Of a stretch of DNA of 64,000 bases, positions 8,654 through 17,869 are shown in pieces. The first letter of the stretch is position 1. Each line of letters starts with the position of its first letter. Below the pieces are notes generated by a model, which saw only the letters and a program-made list of their open reading frames with translations, had not been told where the DNA came from and searched no databases. Source of the DNA: Thermoplasmatales archaeon E-plasma (lineage in GTDB: Archaea > Thermoplasmatota > Thermoplasmata > Thermoplasmatales > Thermoplasmataceae); the NCBI GenBank assembly GCA_000496135.1, contig KI542675.1, positions 778,755 to 842,754 on the forward strand, in the 5' to 3' direction. The position numbers and the translations under genes are program-made.

Positions 8654-8725
8654 AAATTAACTTTACCTATAGCCGAAAAAAATGAGCAAATGGGTTTATT
8701 TACTGGGTTTTAACAACATTTGATA

Positions 8726-9685
8726 TTAATAATCTGGTCTAAAATGCTCATAACCAAAATCAGTAATGGGATTCCAGCGTTCTCCATCAAATATAATATT
8801 TTCATTTTCCCAGACATCGCCTATCATTGAAAACTCAATACCTTTTTCTCTTAATTTCAAGGCAGTTTCTTCTGAGTTATCATTATCTATTGAGAATAGG
8901 AGTTCATAATCTCCTCCATATCTGAATATTGCCTGGAATGGATCAACACCAACTATCTTACTTATCCTGAAAAGAGCGTCGTGGATTGGTAACTGATCCT
9001 TAACAATCCTAAAACCAATTCCATAATCTGCTTTCATCTGGCTTAAAGCTGAGCCGAGACCGTCTGAAAGATCCATCATAAACCTGCCTCCGAGTTTTGC
9101 AATTATAGTTGCTTCCTTTACACGTGGAGTTATCCTGAGCATATTTTCAGCATTCTCCTGAACCCTTATTCCATTAGAATATGCAATAAAGGCTGCAATC
9201 TTTTGACCCAATTTATGCGTCACACACAAAATCTGACCCTTTCTGATGTTAGACCTTTTCAGGATAGCATCCTTACTCACTGTACCAATGCAAACTCCGG
9301 AGAATGACATAGTATTATTTTCCTTTGTATCTCCACCCAGGTATTCAACATCATATTGCTCTAGAATTGAACTTAATCCTCTTTCAAAATTATCGATGAA
9401 TGACAATTCTATAGATGAAGGGATATTAAATGCAGCGAGAAAGTACTGTGGAATACCGCCCATTGCTGCTATATCACTAAGATTTACGGCTCCAAAAAAT
9501 CTTCCAATATTCTCAGGAGATGCACCTTTAGGAATATGTGTTTTTTCATTTAAGGCATCCACAGTTATGAGTTCATAATTTCTTCCTCTGGATATGTAAA
9601 CGCAGTCATCCTTTTCCTGCAGGATATTCATATTTTCGTATGTTCTGGCAATTAACTTTCGCTCTCCCAGATCCGAAATCTTCAT
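8726..9685 (-). CDS. thiL: Thiamine-monophosphate kinase
   Basis: A 319-residue member of the AIR synthase/ThiL family, which phosphorylates thiamine monophosphate to the active cofactor TPP using ATP. Family marks are the N-terminal LGERKLI, the metal-binding VNLSDIAAMGG block (about residues 70-80), the GGDT signature (about 117-120) and the second-domain DLSDGL motif (about 206-211). It follows the RaSEA-like gene by 10 bases on the same strand, so the two are probably one transcript. No TPP riboswitch is visible upstream. TPP is needed by the transketolase encoded at 29880-31648. Confidence 0.93.
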   Translation of the reverse strand: MKISDLGERKLIARTYENMNILQEKDDCVYISRGRNYELITVDALNEKTHIPKGASPENIGRFFGAVNLSDIAAMGGIPQYFLAAFNIPSSIELSFIDNFERGLSSILEQYDVEYLGGDTKENNTMSFSGVCIGTVSKDAILKRSNIRKGQILCVTHKLGQKIAAFIAYSNGIRVQENAENMLRITPRVKEATIIAKLGGRFMMDLSDGLGSALSQMKADYGIGFRIVKDQLPIHDALFRISKIVGVDPFQAIFRYGGDYELLFSIDNDNSEETALKLREKGIEFSMIGDVWENENIIFDGERWNPITDFGYEHFRPDY

Positions 9686-9695
9686 ATTTTCACTC

Positions 9696-10754
9696 TCAGA
9701 CAGTCTGGTCGGATGATATCAATCTGTTTCTCATTGCAATAGCTTCATGTTGTACAGGCATTCTATCCTCTAACTCTATTTGAATATCATAGTTTTCATG
9801 GTCAGAGGTATAGTAGTATTCTTCGAGCTCTTTAAAATCCTGTGACAGTGATGATGAATAAATCAATTCAAGCAGTTTCTTATCTACAGAATCGTTGTGG
9901 GCACCACGCCTGGAATTACCTCCAGTTGGATACGATATAACCTCACACTGATCGTTCCTTGAATCCAGCAGGAGTTTTGCCACACTCCAGAGTCTTGGTG
10001 GCCGGTATAACCCTTTTTTCCAGTATTTTTCAACCAGTGTATTCCTCTGGATATTCATGGGGTTTATAGAAACATCCTCTGTTAAAGATGAAACAAGTTT
10101 AATTGATTCCAGAATATCATTAATAGATTTCTTCTCCGACATGAACAGGGGCTTAAACAGGAGGTATGTTCTTAATTCCATTGATAGTTTTGATACTACC
10201 TCAGCCGCTTTCACATATTTTTTAAAGCTTGAACCCTTATTTATGATATTCTTCATAATATCGTCATTGGCAGTTTCCAGACCTATGGCAACTCTTGTGT
10301 CAATTCCACTGTTTGTAAAAGAAAGCAGATTATCTGGTGTAATGTATTCAGTTCTGGATTCAACGAGTAACTTTGAAATCTTACCCTGTAATTGCTGAAT
10401 AAAATATTCACGAGCCTCCACTGGAAACTCTCTAGTATCCAGGAAACTTCCTGATGTAAAAACCTTTAATACTTTAATATCACCTATGAATGAAATAAGT
10501 GAATCAATCTGTTTTTTTAAATTCTCAATTGATACATTTGCTGATATATCATTAAAATATCCGCACATTGAACAGGAAGAAAAGTTATACCAGGAACAGC
10601 CTGTGGTCCTGAAAATAACCACCGCAGTTGGTTCAGAATAACCTCTTAGACGGTCTTTTTCCGTCCACATGGATACAGGTTTATTTGGATCATTCTGCCT
10701 CTTTGTGGAGGGCATTAGTGATTTAATTTCTGAAGCTAGTTCTCTATTTATCAA
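9696..10754 (-). CDS. Radical SAM enzyme, RaSEA-like (archaeosine synthesis)
   Basis: A 352-residue radical SAM protein. The cluster cysteines are Cys53, Cys61 and Cys64 in RTTGCSWYNFSSCSMCGY, a spacing typical of Elp3-like/TIGR01210 proteins rather than of the CxxxCxxC majority. That family (RaSEA) works with ArcS in converting preQ0-derived lysine adduct to archaeosine at tRNA position 15. Later motifs GLETANDD and the SINPMN segment fit the radical SAM barrel. It is the first gene of a leftward pair with thiL. The radical SAM fold is certain; the archaeosine role rests on motif memory and would need the ArcS partner elsewhere. Confidence 0.75.
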   Translation of the reverse strand: MINRELASEIKSLMPSTKRQNDPNKPVSMWTEKDRLRGYSEPTAVVIFRTTGCSWYNFSSCSMCGYFNDISANVSIENLKKQIDSLISFIGDIKVLKVFTSGSFLDTREFPVEAREYFIQQLQGKISKLLVESRTEYITPDNLLSFTNSGIDTRVAIGLETANDDIMKNIINKGSSFKKYVKAAEVVSKLSMELRTYLLFKPLFMSEKKSINDILESIKLVSSLTEDVSINPMNIQRNTLVEKYWKKGLYRPPRLWSVAKLLLDSRNDQCEVISYPTGGNSRRGAHNDSVDKKLLELIYSSSLSQDFKELEEYYYTSDHENYDIQIELEDRMPVQHEAIAMRNRLISSDQTV

Positions 10755-10866
10755 TGTGTATGTATTGTCATCTACGATTTAAAAGTGTTTTTGCGAGATG
10801 GTTTTATTTTTAAATATCGCATTCGTTGCATATAAAGATTTAAATATTTTTTATTAATATAACGCT

Positions 10867-11055
10867 ATGGCAAGTTACGGATTCAAATGTAAAGACATTG
10901 GAATGGACTGCGGTTTTACTGCATCAGCTAAGACTAAAGAAGAATTAATGCCAAAGATAGCAGAGCATGCAAAGCACGATCATCACATAGAGACAATAGA
11001 CGAAGCTTTACAGGCTAAGGTGAATGGAGCAATAAGAAAGAAAATGCTCTTCTAA
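10867..11055 (+). CDS. DUF1059 small Cys/His protein
   Basis: A 62-residue protein of the DUF1059 family, with the pattern CKDIGMDCGF (Cys9, Cys15) and the later HAKHDHH cluster, suggesting metal binding. The function is unknown. The ATG lies about 24 bases after the TATA-like TTTAAATAT at 10839-10847, so the message is probably leaderless and monocistronic, ending in the T-run just after the stop. Full family length, no oddities. Confidence 0.85.
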   Translation: MASYGFKCKDIGMDCGFTASAKTKEELMPKIAEHAKHDHHIETIDEALQAKVNGAIRKKMLF

Positions 11056-11057
11056 TA

Positions 11058-11067
11058 TTTTTTTTAC
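11058..11067 (+). terminator. T-run terminator after the DUF1059 gene
   Basis: An uninterrupted run of eight thymines follows the stop codon at 11055 by a few bases. Archaeal RNA polymerase terminates at such U-tracts without a hairpin. Confidence 0.55.
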
Positions 11068-11107
11068 ATATTAAAATTATTTATTCTTTCTGTAACAATA
11101 AGTTATT

Positions 11108-11731
11108 TTGACTGAATGTTTTTACACATCAATGGGTTTAGAAGAAATTTCAGAAATATTAAAAAATGGAAAGGTTACCATAATCGATACAAGGAGCCTC
11201 AACGATTACATGAATGGGCACGTCCCTGATTCCGTACTTGCGCCTTATACCAATGACTTCTGGTTTCATGAAATAGGAGAATATTTAAGAAACATTCCTC
11301 ATAACATCATCATAATCACTGGAAAAACCTCAAATTCAGAGGAGTTTGCAACAAGGATTAAAAATGTTAGATCGGATGCCGTGGTAATAGAATATGATGA
11401 ATTAAAAAAAGGTCTTAATGTAAAGGAATCAAAATTGTGGGAAATAGATGTAGAAACACTAATGAAAGATATGGAAAAGTGGAGTATTATCGACGTTAGA
11501 GAGCCCTATGAATGGACTTCTGGAATAATACCTGATGCAGAAACTATCTCCATGAATGATATTCCCAACTCCATTCCGCATCTGGACAGAAATAAGAATT
11601 ACGCCATAATATGTGAACATGGTAATAGAAGCTTATACGCCGCTATTTTTATGGCAGACCGTGGTTTTAATGTGGCGACAGTAAAGGAAGGCATGGATGG
11701 GTATAGAAAGCATAGATTGCCTTTAGACTGA
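11108..11731 (+). CDS. Tandem rhodanese-domain sulfurtransferase
   Basis: Two rhodanese domains, about residues 1-90 and 100-207. The second keeps the active-site cysteine in CEHGNRS (about residue 168) and the preceding IIDVREPYEW. The first has IIDTRSLNDY but in place of the cysteine loop reads ITGKTSNSE, so it is inactive, as is usual for two-domain sulfurtransferases of this kind. It probably transfers sulfane sulfur from thiosulfate or a persulfide. The start may be the TTG at 11108, about 25 bases after an AT-rich box (leaderless), or the ATG at 11132. Confidence 0.82.
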   Translation: MTECFYTSMGLEEISEILKNGKVTIIDTRSLNDYMNGHVPDSVLAPYTNDFWFHEIGEYLRNIPHNIIIITGKTSNSEEFATRIKNVRSDAVVIEYDELKKGLNVKESKLWEIDVETLMKDMEKWSIIDVREPYEWTSGIIPDAETISMNDIPNSIPHLDRNKNYAIICEHGNRSLYAAIFMADRGFNVATVKEGMDGYRKHRLPLD

Positions 11732-11805
11732 GTCAGCGGGCATTCATATACATTAACTGGATAAAAAAGTGTTAGTAGAGGAATAACATTATAATCGGAA
11801 CAGGA

Positions 11806-12288
11806 ATGAACAAGGATATTGCCAGAAAATTAATAGCAACTGTTGCAGCAGAAAGGAAGAATGCAAATGAATTTACTGAGAAGGATTTCATTAATGTTCT
11901 GAGCTATAAGAGGAAAATGGTCAGTGAAAACAACATCCCAAAATTCATAGAATCCGCCAGGGAAATTGGTTTGCTTTCAGAAAGATCAGGAAAATTGATT
12001 CCTAATTTTAACGCCAGGGGTGTAATTGTTCCCATAGATTTTGTTTTCACAGAGAATGAATTGTTTGAAGACAGGAGCGAAGAGAGCCTAATGGATAGAT
12101 TGGTTGAGGCCATTTCTGCTTCCGGTAAAATGTCTAAAAAGGAGGCCATTGCTAAAATGAAGGAACATCTCCCGGAAATGGAGTTTATAGACAATGAGGA
12201 GAGACTTATTTCTATGATGATTGATAATTCCATAAGCATTGATGACTTTAGGGACGATATAATTCAAAAATATATCACGCCCAAATGA
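11806..12288 (+). CDS. DUF2240 family archaeal protein
   Basis: A 160-residue protein of the archaeal DUF2240 family, recognised by the central GVIVPIDF motif (about residues 69-76) flanked by two helical, winged-helix-like regions. The first half (ARKLIATVAAER to LLSERSGKLIP) resembles a small DNA- or RNA-binding helical domain. The biochemical role is unknown. It stands alone between the rhodanese gene and the convergent fen gene. Confidence 0.75.
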   Translation: MNKDIARKLIATVAAERKNANEFTEKDFINVLSYKRKMVSENNIPKFIESAREIGLLSERSGKLIPNFNARGVIVPIDFVFTENELFEDRSEESLMDRLVEAISASGKMSKKEAIAKMKEHLPEMEFIDNEERLISMMIDNSISIDDFRDDIIQKYITPK

Positions 12289-12485
12289 GTACAAATATTA
12301 TTACATAATTTTAAAACAGAAATAGAAAATCCATAATTGACGCAAACAGCATGATTTATAACATGTGTTAGTGTTGATTTTTTAATATTCTTTAAAAGAA
12401 AACTTTTGTTAATAATTACTGTATTTATTCCCTCTTATGGGTAAATTATACAAATTTTTAGGAATAATTTCCTGTCTATATGGAA

Positions 12486-13511
12486 TCAGCTCATGAAGAA
12501 AGTGTCAAGGTTTGCCTGTCTGCCCTTATTATATTGAAGTTGAAGATCATCAAGACTTTTTGAGATCCTATCCATGGAAAAGTTATGGGTATCACAGAGA
12601 TATTGCATGACCTTTTCTCTTTCGGGTTCTTTGAAGTTTATATCAATGTTTTCAACTGCTGGTGGATGCAGGAATAATTCCCTAATGTCATTGAGATTTG
12701 GTATAGTTTCATTCTTAATTTTCAATACATTTTCAAGGGATCCATTTTTTCTAATCAGGGAAAGGGCGGTTTTGGCTCCAACCCGTGGAAGACCTTCGTT
12801 GAAATCTGTTCCTGTGAGAATTGCTATATCGATCAATTGCTCCCTTGAAATTTTTAAAGAATTTAGTGTCTCCTCCAATTCTAAATATTCAGGGTTTATG
12901 GAGACATAAATATTCCTGCTTGAAATTCTTCTTCTCCCGTAAAGTGTAAAATTCCTCAAAACACGCCTTGCACCAAACAAAAGACAGTCATAATCCTGGG
13001 ATATTACTCCCTGAACGATGTTGACAGAACTCATATAGGACGCCTGCGCTTCCCCTTCTGAAATTGCCTGGACAAATGGAACTCCCATATATCCCAGCAA
13101 GGTTTTACATTCATCAACAATGTCAGATGTTATATAATTGATTGATCTCCGAAGGGCTGCTATTCTCTCCACATCTCCCTTTTGAATGGCCTCTTCCAGA
13201 TTTATTTTAGCCTTCTCTTTCAACAGACGTCTTTCACTGATAGTTCTCTGTTTTAAGGGTGACGGTTTTCCATCAAACACGTAGACAGGCTTGATTCCCT
13301 CATTCATCAATGATATTGTCCTGTAGAATACTCCTGAAAGATGTGATGTTACATTACCATTTAAATCTGTCAGGGGCGATCCATCATTTTGCCTTATGCT
13401 ACTTAGAAATTGATAAATTACATTGAAGGCATCCACTGAAACAAGACTACCGGAAAAATTGCTCAATTTGGTCTCATGCCTAATAACAATATCAGATATG
13501 TCTACTCCCAT
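12486..13511 (-). CDS. fen: Flap endonuclease FEN1
   Basis: A 341-residue structure-specific nuclease that trims 5' flaps during Okazaki fragment maturation and repair. Visible family marks are the N-terminal MGVDISDI, the metal-ligand motifs VSVDAFN, VYVFDGKP, EGEAQASYM and SQDYDCLLFG, the helix-hairpin-helix region around RVGAKTALSLIRK, and a C-terminal PIP box QANLDTFF (331-338) for binding the PCNA clamp. It follows radB by one base and is almost certainly co-transcribed and co-translated with it, pairing flap removal with recombination. Confidence 0.96.
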   Translation of the reverse strand: MGVDISDIVIRHETKLSNFSGSLVSVDAFNVIYQFLSSIRQNDGSPLTDLNGNVTSHLSGVFYRTISLMNEGIKPVYVFDGKPSPLKQRTISERRLLKEKAKINLEEAIQKGDVERIAALRRSINYITSDIVDECKTLLGYMGVPFVQAISEGEAQASYMSSVNIVQGVISQDYDCLLFGARRVLRNFTLYGRRRISSRNIYVSINPEYLELEETLNSLKISREQLIDIAILTGTDFNEGLPRVGAKTALSLIRKNGSLENVLKIKNETIPNLNDIRELFLHPPAVENIDINFKEPEREKVMQYLCDTHNFSMDRISKSLDDLQLQYNKGRQANLDTFFMS

Positions 13512-13512
13512 T

Positions 13513-14208
13513 TCATGGGTTACATGCTATACCGATATTTAAGAGATAGAACTGACACGATATGCCTTCCTGAATTGATCTGTGCTTAACAATTTTCAGC
13601 AACCTTTTCCCCGGATCAATTTTCTCAAGAGCTAAAATTGTCTTGACAGAATGATTAAGGAAATAGCCTCCATAAGCTTGAAAATTACCACTTTCAACAT
13701 CCACGTAGATCTGATTGGTTATTAAAACTGGAATATCGTGTTCTGAAGATATGGATGAAATTATGGAAAGCTGTTTTTGCATAGAGGGAGGGCGATTGCT
13801 TTTTTCATCCCTTTCCGCACGAAAGTGCTCGGTAAAAGAATCTATTATGAGCATATCAAAATCTGATTCCTTATCAATCATCTTTTGTGATTTTAAAAGA
13901 GCCAGTTCCTGATCTTCAAGGCTGTTAACCCTATATAAGAATAATTTCTTAGTTAAATCAATGTTGCCGCCTGCTATCTGCATGAATCTTTCAACGGAGA
14001 AACCTTCAGAATCAATATATATAACACTCTTTCCGGAGTTAAGAGATGAAATTGCAAAATGCATGGCAAAATTCGACTTCCCGCTTCCTCCTTCACCAAA
14101 TATTTCTGTTATTACCCCGCGTTCCAGTCCTCCATTCAGCAGAGAATCTATGCAGCCCACTCCCATGGGAACATGGCCCTCCGGTTGGGTGAGATCCACT
14201 CGTTTCAT
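13513..14208 (-). CDS. radB: RadB recombinase paralogue
   Basis: A 231-residue RecA-fold protein lacking the N-terminal domain of RadA, as expected of RadB. Walker A is GEGGSGKS (about residues 39-46), Walker B LIIDSF (about residues 118-123), and the start TGVGCIDSLLNGG-like block matches the family. RadB assists homologous recombination, with weak ATPase activity. The ATG at 14208 is preceded by GGGAGG, which lies inside an inverted repeat (14209-14229), so translation start or transcription may be controlled by that element. It heads the radB-fen operon. Confidence 0.92.
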   Translation of the reverse strand: MKRVDLTQPEGHVPMGVGCIDSLLNGGLERGVITEIFGEGGSGKSNFAMHFAISSLNSGKSVIYIDSEGFSVERFMQIAGGNIDLTKKLFLYRVNSLEDQELALLKSQKMIDKESDFDMLIIDSFTEHFRAERDEKSNRPPSMQKQLSIISSISSEHDIPVLITNQIYVDVESGNFQAYGGYFLNHSVKTILALEKIDPGKRLLKIVKHRSIQEGISCQFYLLNIGIACNP

Positions 14209-14246
14209 ATTATCCTCCCATGGGATAATATTTCCCTGATATCAGG
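14209..14246 (-). promoter_or_regulatory. Palindromes at the radB start (TATCC-N7-GGATA and CCTGATATCAGG)
   Basis: Immediately before the radB ATG an inverted repeat has arms ATTATCC (14209-14215) and GGATAAT (14223-14229) around seven bases; read on the minus strand it encloses the GGGAGG ribosome site. Ten bases further out is a perfect 12-base palindrome CCTGATATCAGG (14235-14246). Together they cover the expected transcription start. The first has the same arm sequence and spacing as two elements upstream of the ATPase gene at 48521. They could be operators or an mRNA hairpin hiding the ribosome site. Confidence 0.5.
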
Positions 14247-14433
14247 ATAAATTCCACTTTGAAAATAGACATTTAAGGGCGGCATATTTCCGTACATTGT
14301 GAATACCCTTAAGCTTAAGATACTTCCTGATCCGCGACAATAGATTAATTCAACAAGTCGTAGAATCAATAACAGCATGTAAGCTTACTTTTTATGAATT
14401 AAAACAATTGCAACTATAGTACCCGGAGAACTT

Positions 14434-15111
14434 TCATAAAATGCCAAGAGATGATAAAATATCGTCATCCAATCCCTTTAAACTTTCAGAAAAAATGGTT
14501 TTTCCATATGGATTTGTTCTATTATCCTCAGGATTCAAAAGTATAGAATATTGGGATTCCTTAAACATGGAGAAATCATTCTGGGTATCTCCAACAGCTA
14601 CTGTCCTTCCCTTCGGAATAGAATATTTTTTCTGTAAATCTCTCACATTATCTCCCTTCTGTGCAGGAACAACCATTATCTTTCCATCTCTCAGAAGGTG
14701 CCCAGAGCTATCAAAGAAAAGCTCATTTGCCATTATTTCATCAAAGCTGACTTTTTGATTAATCAGCTCGGCCAGAATATACAATCCACCAGATACAATT
14801 GCAGTTACAAAGCCGGAGTTACTTAAATGCCCTATAAAATTGATTAGCCCTTCCCTTAATTCTATCCTCCTCACTATTGATAAAATAAATTCTCTGGTTA
14901 TATCTGGTTTAACACCAAGCCAGTCATTTATATCCCTGAGCATGAATTCCCTGTAACTGATTTTTCCGCTCAGATATAAATCGTAATTAACCCTATTATC
15001 AGTTCCAAGAGTTTCATGAATAATTCTCCAGCTGCTTCTGTTAGTTGTGAGAACGCCATCCATGTCAAATACTGCAAGGTAATTTCGCTTTTGCAAAGTA
15101 ATCAGACTCAA
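14434..15111 (-). CDS. HAD phosphatase, phosphoserine-phosphatase-like
   Basis: A 225-residue haloacid dehalogenase-fold phosphatase. Motif I is FDMDGVLT (Asp16 nucleophile, Asp18 acid/base), motif II the Ser in AIVSGG (about residue 99), the Lys in PAQKGDN (about residue 150) and motif III VAVGDTQND (about residues 173-181). The overall layout is like SerB, but the cap lacks clear SerB substrate residues, so the substrate is open. Its ATG overlaps the proS stop by 4 bases, so it is co-translated with prolyl-tRNA synthetase. Confidence 0.8.
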   Translation of the reverse strand: MSLITLQKRNYLAVFDMDGVLTTNRSSWRIIHETLGTDNRVNYDLYLSGKISYREFMLRDINDWLGVKPDITREFILSIVRRIELREGLINFIGHLSNSGFVTAIVSGGLYILAELINQKVSFDEIMANELFFDSSGHLLRDGKIMVVPAQKGDNVRDLQKKYSIPKGRTVAVGDTQNDFSMFKESQYSILLNPEDNRTNPYGKTIFSESLKGLDDDILSSLGIL

Positions 15112-16556
15112 TAGGATCTTCCGAAATTCACCACAAATTTTGCCTTATTTCCACAATTAATGCAGATTGAGTCTGGTCCTGCACTTGAATCGAAAGGTAT
15201 ATTTGTACTCTTTCCACCTGAAACTTCCTTGATTTTATCCTCACAGGCTGAACTTCCACACCAGTGTACCTGAACTATATTTCCCTGTGCGATTATATCC
15301 CTGATCTGAGTGATTTCATTCGTCTTCTTAATGTGCGAATAAAGAAATTCTGTTGATCTTTTCAAGAGATTTGCATTTATCATTTCGATGATATTTCCTA
15401 TTTCATTCCCCACGTCCGTTGCATTTAATGTCCCTTTTTCCATGGTATCTCTTCTGACATATGTTAATTTGGAACTTTTCACCTCTCTGGCTCCTATTTC
15501 AATTCTGACAGGTATCCCCTTAAGTTCCCAGTGATTGTATTTCCATCCTGGTGTATATTCAACTCTATCATCGAGATACACTCTGAATTTAACTCTAAGT
15601 TCATCACGAATTTTAAACGCGTATTCCAGAACTTCACCTTTAGTTTTCTCGTTAAATATTGGAACTATGACTACTTCATATCTGGATAGACCTGGAGGAA
15701 CCACAAGACCTTTGTCGTCGCCATGAACTGCGAGTAAAACCCCAATCATTCTGGTTGAAATAGCATACGTGTTCTGGTAAACATAAGTTTTTTCTCCTTC
15801 TCTATTTAGAAATGTAATATCGAAGGCTTTGGCAAAATTTGTTCCATCATGATGGAAGTCCGGCCCCTGAACCGTCTTTCCGTCAGGCAGAAGAAATTCA
15901 AAACTGAATGAAGCCAATCCTCCTGCAAATTTCTCCGATTCGGTTTTCTGACCTTTTATCCCCTTGAGGCAGAGTAAATCTGTTATGGTTTTTTCATAAA
16001 TGCCAAGAATCTGATCCTTTTCAAGATTTGCGGATTCTTCATCTGCAAAAACAGAATGCCCTTCATTCCACAAAAATTCACGGTTTCTGAGAAGAGGAGT
16101 TGGATGCTTAAACTCCCATCTAATCACATTATTCCACTGATTGTACCTGTAAGGCAAATCTCTCCAGGATCGTATCCATCGTGAGAATGCAGGATACATA
16201 ATTGTTTCAGAAGTGGGTCTTATGGCAAGTTCCTCCTCAAGTTTTGATTGCCCTGCCTTTGTTACCCAAGCGACTTCAGGTGAAAAACCTTCAATATGTT
16301 CTTTCTCCTTTTCTAAAAATTTTTTAGGGATAAGCAGGGGAAAATATGTGTTGGTCACTCCTGCCTCCTTGAAAAGGGAATCAACGTAATCATGAATTCT
16401 CTCCCAGATAAAATAGCCTTCAGGTCTAAAGATAGTCGTCCCGGATATATCGCCGTAATCAAAAAATTCTGATTTTATTATTGCCTGTATGTACCATTCC
16501 GAGAAATTTTCAGATTTCTTTACAGTTATTCCTTCATCCTCTGCCATTAATTTCAA
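15108..16556 (-). CDS. proS: Prolyl-tRNA synthetase (archaeal type)
   Basis: A 482-residue class II synthetase of the archaeal/eukaryotic type, which charges tRNA-Pro and has a C-terminal zinc domain instead of the bacterial editing insert. Seen are the RPTSETIMYPAFSRWI motif, the motif 2 arginines in IRWEFKHPTPLLRNREF, the motif 3-like GIPVRIEIGAR, and the zinc-binding pairs CGSSAC and CINC near the C-terminus followed by the conserved final tyrosine. The start may be Met1 or Met4. It forms an operon with the overlapping HAD phosphatase gene. Confidence 0.96.
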   Translation of the reverse strand: MKLMAEDEGITVKKSENFSEWYIQAIIKSEFFDYGDISGTTIFRPEGYFIWERIHDYVDSLFKEAGVTNTYFPLLIPKKFLEKEKEHIEGFSPEVAWVTKAGQSKLEEELAIRPTSETIMYPAFSRWIRSWRDLPYRYNQWNNVIRWEFKHPTPLLRNREFLWNEGHSVFADEESANLEKDQILGIYEKTITDLLCLKGIKGQKTESEKFAGGLASFSFEFLLPDGKTVQGPDFHHDGTNFAKAFDITFLNREGEKTYVYQNTYAISTRMIGVLLAVHGDDKGLVVPPGLSRYEVVIVPIFNEKTKGEVLEYAFKIRDELRVKFRVYLDDRVEYTPGWKYNHWELKGIPVRIEIGAREVKSSKLTYVRRDTMEKGTLNATDVGNEIGNIIEMINANLLKRSTEFLYSHIKKTNEITQIRDIIAQGNIVQVHWCGSSACEDKIKEVSGGKSTNIPFDSSAGPDSICINCGNKAKFVVNFGRSY

Positions 16557-16666
16557 TAGCTGATACGCTACATAATAAATTGTTTTTGCATTTTTAGTTT
16601 GGAGATCTATTTCATTATGAGAGGAAATTGTAGTTAATTTTAAGTGCGTGATAGAATTTAAGCACC

Positions 16667-17869
16667 ATGCAAGCCTCTGAAGATTTGATGAGAGAGGAAA
16701 TTATTCGTTATGCCAAAAGGATATTGCCTGTCAGGGCCATAAGCCCAGAATCCGGGGGTACCGGGGAATCTGCCAGGGCAGACGAAATATGCAAAATTCT
16801 AACTGAGAACGGTTTAAATGATTTTCAGAGATATGATACCTCAGATAAAAATGACGTGGTAAGATCAAATGTGGTCATTAAAATCGGAAAGGCGGAAAGA
16901 ACCCTATGGCTCATAGCCCACATTGACACAGTTCCCGTAGGAGACAGAAATCTCTGGACAAGAGACCCGTTCTCCGCTACTGTGGAGGAAAACAGAATAT
17001 ATGGGAGAGGCTCATCAGATGATGGTCAGGCCGTTTTTCTGTCTCTGCTTCTTGCTAGGGAATTGAAGGATAAAGAATTGAAATACAACCTTGGAATTGC
17101 CTTTGTTGCCGATGAAGAGGTTGGCAGCGTTTATGGTATTCAGTATCTTTTAAAACAGGGAATTTTCAAAAAGGATGATCTTATTCTTGTCCCCGATTCT
17201 GGCTCTGAAGATGGTTTGGATGTTGAAGTCGCGGAAAAGAGTATTCTCTGGATCAAGTTTACCGTAAAGGGAAAACAATACCATGCAAGCAGACCCGATA
17301 ACGCAATAAACGCAGGAAGGGAATCCATGAAATTTATCTTAGAACTGGATTCAATGCTCCATGAAAAATACACGGCAAAAGATGAAATTTTTAATTATCC
17401 ATATTCTACGTTCGAACCAACCAAGCATGAAAAAAATGTGGATAATGTTAATACAATTCCAGGTTTGGAAACTATTTACATGGATTGCAGGATACTGCCT
17501 AAGTATGATCTGGACAACGTCATAGACGATATAAGCAACTGCATAAGGGATTTCGAGAAGGATAGCAAAGCACACATCAGTTTTGAATTCATGCAGAAAG
17601 AGCAGGCACCAGTAAGTACCTCACCGGAATCTGATATCGTTAAGGTTTTATCAGAATCCATAAGGAAGATCAAGGGATCAGAACCCAGGATTGTAGGAAT
17701 TGGCGGTGGTACATGTGCTGCGTTCTTCAGACATGATGGAATGGATGCAGTAGTCTGGTCTACAACTGTACCAGAGGTTGCTCATCAGGCTGATGAATAT
17801 TGCATCATCGACCATATAATTGGAGACTTTAAGATCCTGGAAAACATACTTCTAAAGGATGAAAATTAA
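16667..17869 (+). CDS. M20-family metallopeptidase (ArgE/DapE/dipeptidase group)
   Basis: A 400-residue M20 aminoacylase/peptidase. The two-zinc site is visible as the His and Asp of LIAHIDTVPVGD (about residues 81-92), the bridging Asp in GRGSSDDGQ, the catalytic Glu pair in ADEEVGS (about residues 149-151), and a C-terminal His in EVAHQADEY. A dimerisation lid domain lies between roughly 185 and 300. Substrate could be a dipeptide or an N-acyl amino acid; the sequence does not decide. It overlaps the convergent NMN adenylyltransferase gene by 4 bases. Confidence 0.85.
   Translation: MQASEDLMREEIIRYAKRILPVRAISPESGGTGESARADEICKILTENGLNDFQRYDTSDKNDVVRSNVVIKIGKAERTLWLIAHIDTVPVGDRNLWTRDPFSATVEENRIYGRGSSDDGQAVFLSLLLARELKDKELKYNLGIAFVADEEVGSVYGIQYLLKQGIFKKDDLILVPDSGSEDGLDVEVAEKSILWIKFTVKGKQYHASRPDNAINAGRESMKFILELDSMLHEKYTAKDEIFNYPYSTFEPTKHEKNVDNVNTIPGLETIYMDCRILPKYDLDNVIDDISNCIRDFEKDSKAHISFEFMQKEQAPVSTSPESDIVKVLSESIRKIKGSEPRIVGIGGGTCAAFFRHDGMDAVVWSTTVPEVAHQADEYCIIDHIIGDFKILENILLKDEN

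Noticed and set aside
9686-9695. TPP riboswitch for thiL
   Set aside because: Only ten bases separate thiL from the upstream gene, and no TPP aptamer motif is visible before the two-gene unit either.
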